Origin: Pseudomonas oleovorans subsp. oleovorans
Lineage (GTDB): Bacteria; Pseudomonadota; Gammaproteobacteria; Pseudomonadales; Pseudomonadaceae
Assembly: GCF_002197815.1 (NCBI RefSeq)
Contig: NZ_NIUB01000018.1
Span: forward strand, 1 to 64,000
DNA length: 64,000 bases
Direction of reading: 5' to 3'
The notes beneath the pieces are model-generated. The model was not told the DNA's origin and did no database searches. It was given only the letters and a program-made list of their open reading frames with translations. Of this stretch, positions 1 through 9,678 are shown piece by piece (within the stretch, counting starts at the first letter, position 1; each line of letters starts with the position of its first letter). The position numbers were made by a program, and so were the translations under genes.

Positions 1-105
1 ATGCCGTTTGAGTTGCTTGCGGCATTTGACCTGCTCATGGCTGTCAACACCATGAACTTGAAAAACCTGCTTTGCCAAATCCACGCCTATGCGTTTAAGT
101 TTCAT
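1..105 (-). CDS. IS110-family transposase, N-terminal fragment (runs off window)
   Basis: Only the first 35 codons are in the window; the rest lies beyond the left edge. The reading begins MKLKRIGVDLAKQVFQVHGV, the typical opening of IS110/IS1111 DEDD recombinases, in which the Asp of GVDLAK is the first catalytic acid of the RuvC-like fold. Upstream (106 to about 190) is a non-coding IS end with related C-rich and G-rich blocks (around 111-120 and 165-180) that could be subterminal inverted repeats. IS110 elements encode a guide RNA in a non-coding end, but I cannot delimit one here. Whether the full element is intact cannot be told. Confidence 0.8.
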   Translation of the reverse strand, partial: MKLKRIGVDLAKQVFQVHGVDSHEQVKCRKQLKRH

Positions 106-204
106 GCGGGCTCCCCCTCCGGGATTGCTTGTTTTACAACCTTCAGTCTGGCGCAATGACGCCGTAGGAGGGAGGAGTCCATCTCATTGGGCTACGGACT
201 GAAC

Positions 205-1251
205 TCAGCGTTTGTCCGCATCGTCTGGTTTGTTCAGATCCATCACCGTTTGCGCCGGCTCTTGCGGTTTGGCCTCGGCAACCGGTGAGACCGGAGCGCT
301 CACTGCGTCGGCCGGAGCTTGCTTCTTGCGCATGCCAATGCGCTTGAACAGCCAGCCGCCCAGCACCACCGGGATGAACCAGAACTTCTTCAGCAATACC
401 AGCAGCAGCGCCAGCAAACCAGTCTTGGCCGCCACCTTGCCGGCGACCAGCGCTCCCAGGCCGTATGCGGCTACGGTATCCAGATCTGGATCGAACTCGG
501 CATAGCGCTAGCCCGGGTTGAACTCGGTTACAGCCAGCACGGTCGGTACGCTGGCCTCGATTTCTGCCAGTTGATCCATATTGGCGACGAAATTCAGCAC
601 CAGCACGCCCTTACGGCCCAAGACGCGAATGTTGTAGTTCAGGGTATTGGCCTCGCTGTCGCCAAACTTCAGCTCCTTGGCCCAATACAGCTTCTTGCCT
701 TCGGTATCTTAGTGCGGCTCGGCGGCCCAGCCGACCAGTTGCACGGCCTCGCAGCCGTTCTCTTCACGCCAGGTGTTGGCCTCGCGCACGTCGGCCTGCA
801 TGTCCTTGAGCATGTCGCCGTAGTCGATATCGCCGGCGTTCTCATCGGACACGTAGCCGCTGTCTTCGTATTCGACGGTCACACCCCAGGATTCATCGGC
901 CAGCGGCGACACGCCAGCCGGCAGGATCATGCCCAGCGGCGGAACGTCATCTGGCGGATTGCCCCAGCCATCGACCAACAGACGCTGGGCGTTCTCACCG
1001 TCGAGAAACACCAGGGTATCGGGCAGGTTGAGGGTCGCCAGATCGTTGCCCAGGACGACGCGGCCGCTCTTGAACTCCAGGCTGGCGACGAATTCTTCAG
1101 GACTGATGGATTGCGCCGCATCCTCGGTCTCGATGACCTCGGCGTCGACCGCAGCGTTTTCTGGCTCGATCTCGGGATTGGCGTATGCAACACAGCTGAA
1201 TGGCAGGACAGCAGCCAGCGCGACTGCCAGGATCGAATCCTTGATCGACAT
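205..1251 (-). pseudogene. DUF2167 membrane-anchored protein gene with two in-frame stop codons
   Basis: Read in one frame from ATG 1251 to TGA 205 this is a full-length DUF2167 protein of 348 codons. It has a signal peptide, the conserved segment with VDGWGNPP and MILPAGVSPLADESWGVTV, the KLYWAKELKFGD and NYNIRVLGRKGVLVLN blocks, and a C-terminal membrane helix (LLALLLVLLKKFWFIPVVLG). The frame is broken by TAA at 709-711, where the family usually has Tyr after a His, and by TAG at 508-510 after FNPG. There is no indel, so decay is recent or the stops are base-call errors. Function of DUF2167 is unknown. It lies between the IS110 fragment and the peroxidase gene. Confidence 0.75.
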
Positions 1252-1465
1252 GAGAACTCCATAGGCACGGCTAGGTAAATATAACCGCGTATTTCGTTGC
1301 CACGCGCATGGAACTCGACATGCGCCATACCGCAACTTTTTGCGATATTCCGCCCCCCCTGCAAAGAAGACCACGGAGCACCGCCCCCGCAGGCGATGCT
1401 CCGCAGCCAACCTGGCGCCGACCTTGGCTACCGTGCGTGATCCGAACGCCAGGGATCACGCCACC

Positions 1466-4400
1466 TCATACCAACTGGAAGTCGGCGATGGTCACGCTGG
1501 TGTGGTCGGTCACACCGACCAGGCGGATATTGCCGCCATCTGCACCGCCCACCGTCACCAGCACATCGTTGCCAGCATCGGCGATTGATACCCGACTGGC
1601 GAAAGTCGCCGCCGTCAGATTGAACGCCGCGATGTTGAGCAGGTCCTGCCCTCCAGCCGGGTTGGCGTCGAAACCGATGATGGTGTCGTTACCGAAGTTG
1701 GGGCCGAACACGAGGATGTCGTTGCCCTGACTGGCATACAGAGTGTCGTTGCCGGCACCGCCGATCATGATGTCGTTACCCACACCACCATCGAGGATGT
1801 CGTCACCGTCGCCGCCGTCGAGGATGTCGTTGCCACCCTCGCCGAACAGGGTATCGGCCCCCTCGCCTCCCAACAGACTGTCGGCACCGGCTCCGCCGTA
1901 GAGGGTATCGTTGCCGCCCAAGCCGCTGAGCACATCGTCGCCGCCCTGGCCGCGCAGGATGTCAGCGGCTGCCCCACCGGTCATCTGGTTGGCCAGGCCG
2001 TTGCCGGTGGCATTGGCTGCACCGGCACCGAGATGCACGTAGTTCTCCACATTGGCGCCCAGGGTAAAGCTGGCACTGGTGGAGTAGACGGTATCGACCC
2101 CTGCGCCAGCAGCCTCGACCACCACATCGCCGGGGTTGTCGACGTAGTAGCTGTCGTTGCCCGCCCCACCAACCAGACGGTCGATTCCGGTACCGCCATC
2201 GAGCACATCGTTGCCCGCGCCGCCGGTGATGGTATTGGCCAGCTCGTTACCATAGCCGGTGAAGTTGCCCGTGCCGATAAAGGTCAGGTGCTCGACGTTA
2301 GCGCCCAGACCGTATTCCTGCAGGGTGGTGCGCACGGTATCGGTGCCGCCACCTGCCGCCTCTATCACTTGGTCGCCCACGTTATCGACGATATAGATGT
2401 CGTTGCCCAGACCACCGAGCATGACATCGGCGCCGAGGCCGCCATCCAGGGTGTCGTTGCCCGCGCCGCCGTCGAGGATGTCGTTACCGGCCAGACCGTT
2501 GAGCACGTCGTTGCCGCCCAGGCCGAGGATATGGTCGTCCAACGCCGTACCGTTGAGCGTATTGGCCGCGTTGGTGCCCATGATCACCGCGCTGGCCACC
2601 ACCGCGGTGGCCGCCGAGGTCAGCGACTCGAAGGTGCCGCGGTTATCGGTGTAGCTGACCTGCACCCGCACCTGCTGGCCGGCCTGAGCCGCCGTCAGGG
2701 TGAAGGACTGCGCGGTGGCGCCGGCGATATTGCTGAAGCTATCGCCGCTGCCGACCTGCCACTGGTAGGCGAAGGTCACCCCGACCAAGCCGTCGGCATC
2801 GGCGATCATCGCCGTGGAGGCGATCAGCACCTGACCGACACTGGGCGAAGCATTGTTGAGTTGCGGCAAGCCGGTCGGCGCATCGTTGACGTTGAGCACC
2901 GGCGCGGTGACCGCGGACACCAGGCTCTCCGGGTTGCCCATATCATCGTTGAAGCTGACCACAACGCGCAGCGCCAGCCCGACCTCGGCATCGCCGGGGG
3001 TGAAACTCTGCCCCGTACCGACCTGCACCCACTCGCCGGCCACCAGCGCCTGCCAGGCGTAGCTGAGCACGGCGAACTCGGTGCCATTGGGATCGCTGAC
3101 GGTGGCGGCAGCCAGCAGCATCTCGTCCTCGGCCGGCGCCATGTTGCTGATGGCCACGCTGCCCTCGGCCGGGCGGTCGATCAACCAGACCACCTGGTCG
3201 GCGAACTGCACGCGGTCGATATTGCGCAGGGTATCGGTGCCGTCGGAGACGATCTTGCGGGTGGTGCTGAGGCCGTCCGGATCGAGCGGGTCGAAGGTGG
3301 TCACGGTACCGCCGCCACCGGCGAAGCGGGTATGGCTGACGGTCCAGGTACCATCGAAGTTCTCAATGATGTCGTACTCGTCGGCCAGACCGAAGTACAC
3401 CGCGGTGTCGATGTCGTTCTCGTCCTTGCTATAGAGAATCTCACGCACGATATGTAACTGGCCGGGATTGAGCAGGCGGCTGAACATCGCCTGATCCAGG
3501 GTCAGGCTCTCCGCAGTGCCGGCCAGCACCCCGCTCTTGCCGGTGATCACCTTGGTCATACCATCGGCCGTGCCGATCTCGTTGCCGGCGTCGTCGCGAA
3601 TGCTGATGCGCACGTTGAGCCAGGCCGCACCGTCGATGTAGTCGTCACCACCGCGGCCCTCGATCACGTCGCTGCCGCCGCCGCCGAGCAGGATATTGCC
3701 GGCATTGAAGGCGATGGCGGCCTCGAGGTCGCCCTCTTCTGGCGGCAGTTCCACCAGATAGTCGAGCATCTCGCGCAGACCATTGATACGGTCGACCCCG
3801 GCCTGGCTGAGGGCGTTGTTGGCGTTGAGCTGTTCCTCCTCGCCGGCATCCGGGTCGTTGCCGCGGTCGTCGCCGCGCAGCACATCGTCCCGATCCCAGC
3901 CCGACAGCGCCTCGACGTCGCTGAAGCGGTCGCGCAGCACCTTCAGCGGCTCGGTGTCGAACACCAACTGGTTAAGATCCGAGTAGGCGGACACCGTGCT
4001 GTCCTTGTGGATCACCCAGTCGAAGCCCCACATGCCGATATTCTTTTGGATACCCGCGCCGGCGAACATGATGTCGTCGCCGGAGTCGGCGTCGTAGTCG
4101 GTGTCGCCCTGGCCGCCGTTGAGCACATCGTGGCCGAGGATCGGGCTCTCGAAGAAGATGTCACCGTTGTCGCCGGCGATGTAGTCGAAACGACCGCCGC
4201 CCTCCACCCAGTCGTCGCCGGAACCGCCGAACAGCGCGTCGATACCGTCGCCACCGTGGATGAAATCGTTACCCGTGCCGCCCAGGATCTCCTTGCCGTC
4301 GGTGCCGCCGATAACGAAGTCATGGCCGTCGCCGGCGAAGATCAGATCGAGGCCGTTGCCGCCATGGATCACGTCGTTGCCGGCGCCGGCCTTGATGATG

Positions 4401-7400
4401 TCGTCGCCGCCGATGTCGGTGATGATGTCGTCGCCGTCACCGCCCTGGATGATGTCGTTGCCGTAGCCACCCTCCAGACGGTCGTTGCCGCCATCGCCCC
4501 ACAGGGTGTCGTCGCCGATGCCGCCGATCAGGGTGTCGTTGTCTTCGGTGCCACCCAGCACCACATGGGCTTCGCCGTTGTAGCGCAAATAACCTTCGCC
4601 ACGTTCCACCATGGGCGTCAGCGCCTGCATGATGGGATTGCCCCAGACCGGATCGGCGCCGATCTGCAGCGCCTGGTTCAGCTCGAGGATATGGTCTACC
4701 GAGGCGAACAGATCCCCCGGCAGGTGCGAGGAGCCCGGTTGACCAAGGTCGGTATTGGCCATCACCAGCGAGGCGAAGGAGTTGGCCTCCAGCGCCCCCA
4801 ACAGGTCGAGCCCCTGGGTACGCGACAGGTAGTAGAAGCGGTCGCCGTCCTGCAGTTTTTCCATCTGTATTTCAAAGACGAAGTTGAAGGTCGAGCCGAG
4901 CATGCCGCCGAACAGCATCTTGCGCTCGGCCAGCCCGCCGATCCAGAAGTCCACCAGGTTCAAGCCGGACTCCCGGTCGGCCCAGGTGCCGCTGCTGTTG
5001 AGGAAGTCGGTGCGATCGCTCGGGCTGCCGCTACCGCCCATCACCAGCAAGGTGGCGGCGGCGCGCTTGGCCTCGGCGGTATCGGCCGCGAGGATACTCT
5101 CGTGTTGGCCGTAGGCGGCGATGAAGTTGATGATCGATGCCGGGTTCTTGATGTTCAGCGCGAAATCGACCCAGCTGACATAGGGCTTGAGGTTGCTGTC
5201 GCCGGTGGCGGCGAAGAACTGCTCGCGCGCACTGTTGAGCGACGGCACGCCGGTGTCGCGGCCGCGGGCGATATTGATCGCCGCCAGATCCAGGGGCAGC
5301 CCCACCAGGTTGTTGCGCAAGACGCCGGTGACGAACTCGTCGATCTCGTTGCCGGTCTGCCGGGTCATGCCGCGGATGATCGAGCCAGCCATGACATCGC
5401 CGTCGGCGCTGGCGAACTCGACCGGGTTGAGGAAGGCCTCGATCAAGCCGATATCGCTGGACTGCATGTCGAAGCTCAGCCGATCCACCGTTTCGTTGAG
5501 CATGGAGTGGCCGAAGCGGTACACCACGTGGGCGAACTCGGCGACGATGGCCGCATCGATCTCAATATCCGGCTGCACCATGAAGATATCGGTGAACGGC
5601 TGGATCTTGCGCACGAACTCCTCGAACACCAGGTGCTGGTACTGCATCTCGTTGACGAAGCGCGCGGCCTGGAACAAGCGCTCGCCATTCCAGATCAGCC
5701 CGTCGGCACTCTCCGGCACCTGGTCGACCTGCACCAGCAGCCACTCGTTGATAAAGGCCAGATCGCCGCTGGCGAGGATGGTCTGCTTGTTGGCCTCCAC
5801 CAGGCGATTGTGCTCGGAGTGGAACACATGGTGCACCGCGGTCAGGCCGATGTTCTCGTTGCCGCGACCGTCGCCGGTGATGTAGTGGGCGTCGAGAAGT
5901 TCGTTGTCGTACTGCTGGTTGCGTCCGGTCATGGAATTGACCGGTACGGCATTGCCCACGTCGCTGTCGCTATCGGCCATCAGTTGTCCGCCGACGATCA
6001 CCGGCACCGCGTTGTGAGCGATATCGTCGAGGAAGGCATGACCGGTGCGCACGGCCCCCTGGGTGCTGATGGGATTGTCCGGATCGCCCTCCACCTGCAC
6101 TGGCGGGTTGCCGGGCATGATCAACATGGCGAAACCGTTCTCGCCACGGATGAACTGACCGTATTGGTCGGTGGCCAGCAGCGGCACGTTGGTCACATCG
6201 GCATCGGTGAGGTCGATGCCGAGCATCTCGCGCGCCTGCGCCTTGATGTCGGCCCAGGTGGCCAGGCCGCCGTTGGGCCCGTCGAGCAAATGCCCGGTGG
6301 CGACCGGCTTGCCGTCGACCATCACGTACTCGCGCAGGAAAACCTGGTGCGAGGCGTGCGAGGTGTAGGTCTGGTTCTGGTCGACGAAGGGGGTGGTCTG
6401 GTTGACATGCTCACGCACGTCGTCGGGCGTGCCGAGGATGCCATCCGGCCCCGGCTGGTTGGTGGCGCGGGTAAGCACCATGAAGTTGCTGTGCGAGCCC
6501 TCAACGTACAGCGGGTCGTCCGGCTGCAGCGGGATATACACGGTGCCGCTGCCGCCCTTGTTGACCAGATCCAGGCCATGGTCGAAGAACTGGCCGAACA
6601 GGCTCATCCAGGCGTTGAAAGGCGCGCTCAGGCCTTCGTCCGGCGAGACGTTGGGCACCTGCACGCTGCCGTTGTCCATGACGATACCCATATCGTCCAG
6701 CAGCCCATCCAGCGCGGCCTGGGCAGCAGCAACCTCGGCGCTGTTTTCGGCAACCTCGGTCAACAGCAATTCGTGGGCGGCCGTATCGCTGGCCAACCGT
6801 GTAGCCGCTGCCTGGGCATCGGCTTGGGCGGTTTCTGCGGCGGCAGCCGAAGCCGCAGCGCTTTCACCAGCCGCCGCGGCCTGCTCCTGAGCGGTGACAG
6901 TCGCAGCCGCTGCCGTGTTGTAGGCAGCCAAAGTGCCGACAACATCACCACCGTTGTTCAGGGCGAAAATCAACGCCGCCAAGGCAGCCCCTTCCGCGGC
7001 CTGCGCAGCAGTTACCAGCGCCAGCGCCTCGCTGTGCGCCAGGGCTTCGGCATCGGCCTGCGCCTGCGCCTGCGCCGCCGCTTCGGCTGCAGCCTGGGCC
7101 GCAGCGGCAGAGGCGGCCAGCAGCGCGGCGCTGGCCTCGACCAGCGCGCTATTGCCCAGCGCCGCCGCCTCGGTGGTTTTCAGCGTGGCCAGGGCGTTGG
7201 CCACCAACTGTGCATCGCCGAAGACGTCGCTGGATCCGGCGTACTCCAGCGCGGCCATCACCGCCGCCGGGTTGTTCAGGCTCTGGTCGACGATCAGGTT
7301 GCTGATCACCCGCGGCTGCGAATCCACCACATAGCCGCTGGTCTGTTCATAGCTGGTCTGGGTGCCCGAACCGGGGAAGCCGGGGGGCGCGCCGTTGCCG

Positions 7401-7645
7401 TCGATGCCGTTTTCCGCGTCGCGGAACTCCGGCTCCAGCAGGCGCGGCATGGTCTGGTCGGCCGAGCCGTAGTGCTGCTGGCCAGGCACCAGGTTGTTGT
7501 AGGTGCCGTCGACCGTGCGCAGACCATAGGGCAGCAGCGGGTTGCCGACCAGGTCGTAGAGCGAGGCGCCACCGGCGTGGGCTTCGGCGATCTTGATTTG
7601 CTGGAGGATGAATTCCAGATCGGATTGGGTTGTCTTGACAGCCAT
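1466..7645 (-). CDS. Secreted RTX heme peroxidase (animal-peroxidase/peroxinectin-like)
   Basis: 2059 residues. Residues 1-47 form a leader module ([19 protein letters not shown], then YGLRTVDG). About 146-315 is a very Ala-rich, probably helical insert. The animal heme peroxidase domain spans roughly 320-1010, with distal His 356 in FGQFFDHGLDLV and proximal His 713 in YRFGHSM. Nonapeptide Ca-binding repeats (GGxGxDxLx) occupy about 1030-1155. Two Ig-like repeats (about 1500-1690) follow, then a second RTX block (1690-1970) and an end of hydrophobic and small residues (VTIADFQLV) typical of an uncleaved C-terminal type I secretion signal. There is no Sec signal peptide. AGGGAGC precedes the ATG. 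The type I exporter at 11.6-16.1 kb is the likely secretion route (inference). Similar bacterial peroxidases act extracellularly on phenolics or halides; the substrate here is unknown. Confidence 0.9.
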   Translation of the reverse strand: MAVKTTQSDLEFILQQIKIAEAHAGGASLYDLVGNPLLPYGLRTVDGTYNNLVPGQQHYGSADQTMPRLLEPEFRDAENGIDGNGAPPGFPGSGTQTSYEQTSGYVVDSQPRVISNLIVDQSLNNPAAVMAALEYAGSSDVFGDAQLVANALATLKTTEAAALGNSALVEASAALLAASAAAAQAAAEAAAQAQAQADAEALAHSEALALVTAAQAAEGAALAALIFALNNGGDVVGTLAAYNTAAAATVTAQEQAAAAGESAAASAAAAETAQADAQAAATRLASDTAAHELLLTEVAENSAEVAAAQAALDGLLDDMGIVMDNGSVQVPNVSPDEGLSAPFNAWMSLFGQFFDHGLDLVNKGGSGTVYIPLQPDDPLYVEGSHSNFMVLTRATNQPGPDGILGTPDDVREHVNQTTPFVDQNQTYTSHASHQVFLREYVMVDGKPVATGHLLDGPNGGLATWADIKAQAREMLGIDLTDADVTNVPLLATDQYGQFIRGENGFAMLIMPGNPPVQVEGDPDNPISTQGAVRTGHAFLDDIAHNAVPVIVGGQLMADSDSDVGNAVPVNSMTGRNQQYDNELLDAHYITGDGRGNENIGLTAVHHVFHSEHNRLVEANKQTILASGDLAFINEWLLVQVDQVPESADGLIWNGERLFQAARFVNEMQYQHLVFEEFVRKIQPFTDIFMVQPDIEIDAAIVAEFAHVVYRFGHSMLNETVDRLSFDMQSSDIGLIEAFLNPVEFASADGDVMAGSIIRGMTRQTGNEIDEFVTGVLRNNLVGLPLDLAAINIARGRDTGVPSLNSAREQFFAATGDSNLKPYVSWVDFALNIKNPASIINFIAAYGQHESILAADTAEAKRAAATLLVMGGSGSPSDRTDFLNSSGTWADRESGLNLVDFWIGGLAERKMLFGGMLGSTFNFVFEIQMEKLQDGDRFYYLSRTQGLDLLGALEANSFASLVMANTDLGQPGSSHLPGDLFASVDHILELNQALQIGADPVWGNPIMQALTPMVERGEGYLRYNGEAHVVLGGTEDNDTLIGGIGDDTLWGDGGNDRLEGGYGNDIIQGGDGDDIITDIGGDDIIKAGAGNDVIHGGNGLDLIFAGDGHDFVIGGTDGKEILGGTGNDFIHGGDGIDALFGGSGDDWVEGGGRFDYIAGDNGDIFFESPILGHDVLNGGQGDTDYDADSGDDIMFAGAGIQKNIGMWGFDWVIHKDSTVSAYSDLNQLVFDTEPLKVLRDRFSDVEALSGWDRDDVLRGDDRGNDPDAGEEEQLNANNALSQAGVDRINGLREMLDYLVELPPEEGDLEAAIAFNAGNILLGGGGSDVIEGRGGDDYIDGAAWLNVRISIRDDAGNEIGTADGMTKVITGKSGVLAGTAESLTLDQAMFSRLLNPGQLHIVREILYSKDENDIDTAVYFGLADEYDIIENFDGTWTVSHTRFAGGGGTVTTFDPLDPDGLSTTRKIVSDGTDTLRNIDRVQFADQVVWLIDRPAEGSVAISNMAPAEDEMLLAAATVSDPNGTEFAVLSYAWQALVAGEWVQVGTGQSFTPGDAEVGLALRVVVSFNDDMGNPESLVSAVTAPVLNVNDAPTGLPQLNNASPSVGQVLIASTAMIADADGLVGVTFAYQWQVGSGDSFSNIAGATAQSFTLTAAQAGQQVRVQVSYTDNRGTFESLTSAATAVVASAVIMGTNAANTLNGTALDDHILGLGGNDVLNGLAGNDILDGGAGNDTLDGGLGADVMLGGLGNDIYIVDNVGDQVIEAAGGGTDTVRTTLQEYGLGANVEHLTFIGTGNFTGYGNELANTITGGAGNDVLDGGTGIDRLVGGAGNDSYYVDNPGDVVVEAAGAGVDTVYSTSASFTLGANVENYVHLGAGAANATGNGLANQMTGGAAADILRGQGGDDVLSGLGGNDTLYGGAGADSLLGGEGADTLFGEGGNDILDGGDGDDILDGGVGNDIMIGGAGNDTLYASQGNDILVFGPNFGNDTIIGFDANPAGGQDLLNIAAFNLTAATFASRVSIADAGNDVLVTVGGADGGNIRLVGVTDHTSVTIADFQLV

Positions 7646-7674
7646 TTTGTTGTGCTCCCTTTGATGTGAGCGCG

Positions 7675-7692
7675 ACTGACGGAGACGTCAGT
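7675..7692. promoter_or_regulatory. Short inverted repeat in the peroxidase leader; region 7646-8206 otherwise non-coding
   Basis: ACTGACG and CGTCAGT face each other over a 4-base loop, 30-47 bases upstream of the peroxidase ATG on the minus strand. It could be a regulator site or an mRNA hairpin. The 561-base gap between the peroxidase and the sensor kinase must hold their divergent promoters; I see no other gene or convincing repeat there. Confidence 0.3.
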
Positions 7693-8206
7693 GAAACCAC
7701 ATGCATACGGCAACATTGCAACGGCGTGGCGCAGCGCAGGAATATGTGTGTCTGGGCAGATGGAAAAGGGCTCGAACCGCACCTGGCGATCGTTTGCCCC
7801 GGCGGCAGCTGGGCCGAGGGATGGGACTAAGGTGGCCCGTGACCATGCCACAAACCGGTACCACACAAGCTCGCCGCTACGGGACGGCGTGGACTGCTGT
7901 CCATCTTTTGCGCTCCATCACAGGTGGCCTGAACGACAGCCGTGGCGCCCTCTCTTGCCCCGCATGCCATCGCCAGCACCACGCTTGAGAATGCTCAAGA
8001 CCCACTCCATGCGTCCTATCAAGCTACAGCTGTAACTGCCACCTCACCTGTCGCCTGAAGCACACGCCAACCTCTGCGGAGTTGGTGATCTGCTCTCGGC
8101 GACCCGACAAGGCCAATCCTGAACTAGCTTGTTGATAGACCTCAGCACGTCGCAGCCAGCAAAAGGTCTTTCAGCACTTGGCTCCAAGCATCCGGGAGTA
8201 ACGGCA

Positions 8207-9667
8207 ATGACCATAGATGCAAAGGTCGAATCCATTTCAACGACCTTGGTCGAGAATGGTGATGGGACTTTGGTCGAACCCACTTCATCCGGCTGGCGTC
8301 GCCTGGGGTCGGCGAACCGTTCGGTGCAGTTCGTTCTCGCTGCTGCACTGATTCTCGGCGTAAGCATGACCTTCGTCGGCAGCCTGGTCAGCCAGCAAAT
8401 CAGGCTGGCCGCAGCGCAGAGTGCAGGAGAAGGCGCGGCCATCTATATGGAGGCCTATCTCGACGAGTACGTGCAGGAGCTGGCCAGTGCGCGCAACCTC
8501 AAACCCGAGAGCACGCAGGCCATCGATGCACTGATGCAGCAAACCTCGCTCAACAGCCACATCGTTTCGGTGAAGATCTGGCTACCCGACGGCAGCAACG
8601 TCTACAGCAGCAAGCGGCCGGTCTTCTACTATCACCCGGCCGGCCCCATCGCCGCCGCCATGCAGGGCGAGGTGGTCACCCGCCTGAGCCCGCTGGATCA
8701 CGACGAACACGCCTACGAGCGCAGCTTCAATCAGCCGCTGTACGAAACCTATGTGCCGCTGCGCGAGTTCGGTAGCGGACGGATCATCGCCATCGGTGAG
8801 TTCTACGAGATGGAGCACGAGATCGCCAGCATCCATCTGCAGGTCTGGGCAATCATCGCCGCCGCTACCCTGGCCATGCTCCTGCTGCTGTTTCTCATCG
8901 TCCGCCGCGGCGACCGCATCATCGATCGCCAGCAGGCGATCCTGCGCCAGCAGATGTGCGAGCGGGAGGCCTTGCACCAGCAGAACACCGCGCTGCAGCA
9001 GCGCGTCAATACCGCCAGCCACGAGTTCGCCACCATCAACGAGCTGACACACAGGCGTCTGGGCGCCGACCTGCACGATGGTCCGGCGCAGCTCCTGACC
9101 CTGATCCTGCTGCGCCTGGATGAACTGGCGGCATTGTCTACAAGCACGACCAGAGAGCCATTGGAGACCATCCGCAACGCCGCGCAGGAAAGCCTGCGCG
9201 AGATTCGCGGTATTTCCCGTGGCCTGGCCCTGCCGGAAATCAACGAACTGAATCTGGATGAGCTGCTCAAACTGGTGGTGCAACGCCATGAACAGCGCAG
9301 CGAAACCAAGGTGCAGCTAGATCTCGGCGAGTTACCCGAGGCGCTGAGTCTGTCCTACAAGATCTGCGTCTACCGGCTGGTACAGGAGGCGTTGAACAAC
9401 GCCTTCCACCATGCCGGCGGCCAGGGACAGCGGGTCAGTGCCAAGTGCCGGCAGGGCGTACTGGAAGTACAGGTGGCGGATACCGGCGCCGGCATCGATA
9501 AGGGTCTTCAGGCCGCGACAGGGTCACATCGCTCGCGCCTGGGACTGGTGGGCATGCGCTATCGCGTGGAGTCTCTGGGTGGGACGTTCGAGCTCGAATC
9601 GGCCCCCGGGCAAGGTACCCGGGTCACGGCCAGATTCGATTTACACGATGACGAAAACTGCCAGTAA
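8207..9667 (+). CDS. NarX-type sensor histidine kinase (HisKA_3)
   Basis: 486 residues from ATG 8207, which has GGGAG at 8193-8197; an upstream in-frame start at 8129 is less likely. A first membrane helix (SVQFVLAAALILGVSMTFVG), a periplasmic sensor of about 150 residues and a second helix (VWAIIAAATLAMLLLLFLIV) precede a HisKA_3 dimerisation domain. The phospho-acceptor His is in RRLGADLHDGPAQLL. The ATPase domain shows the N box (EALNNAFHHAGG), ADTGAGID, and RLGLVGMRYRVESLGG. It lies between the peroxidase and the mini-RTX gene and faces the response regulator gene 11 bases away, so the two probably form a pair that may control the secretion module. The signal is unknown. Confidence 0.9.
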   Translation: MTIDAKVESISTTLVENGDGTLVEPTSSGWRRLGSANRSVQFVLAAALILGVSMTFVGSLVSQQIRLAAAQSAGEGAAIYMEAYLDEYVQELASARNLKPESTQAIDALMQQTSLNSHIVSVKIWLPDGSNVYSSKRPVFYYHPAGPIAAAMQGEVVTRLSPLDHDEHAYERSFNQPLYETYVPLREFGSGRIIAIGEFYEMEHEIASIHLQVWAIIAAATLAMLLLLFLIVRRGDRIIDRQQAILRQQMCEREALHQQNTALQQRVNTASHEFATINELTHRRLGADLHDGPAQLLTLILLRLDELAALSTSTTREPLETIRNAAQESLREIRGISRGLALPEINELNLDELLKLVVQRHEQRSETKVQLDLGELPEALSLSYKICVYRLVQEALNNAFHHAGGQGQRVSAKCRQGVLEVQVADTGAGIDKGLQAATGSHRSRLGLVGMRYRVESLGGTFELESAPGQGTRVTARFDLHDDENCQ

Positions 9668-9678
9668 CACCTGTGCCG

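Noticed and set aside
205..1251. Stop-codon recoding (amber or ochre suppression) as an explanation of the DUF2167 stops
   Set aside because: TAG and TAA are used as ordinary stops in neighbouring genes such as yajD and ycgL, so a genome-wide recoding is unlikely; mutation or error is simpler.
4007..7669. 1220-residue open frame on the plus strand opposite the peroxidase
   Set aside because: It is antisense to a clearly conserved gene, has no recognisable domain, and is explained by high-GC codon use in the RTX peroxidase (few stops in the opposite frame).
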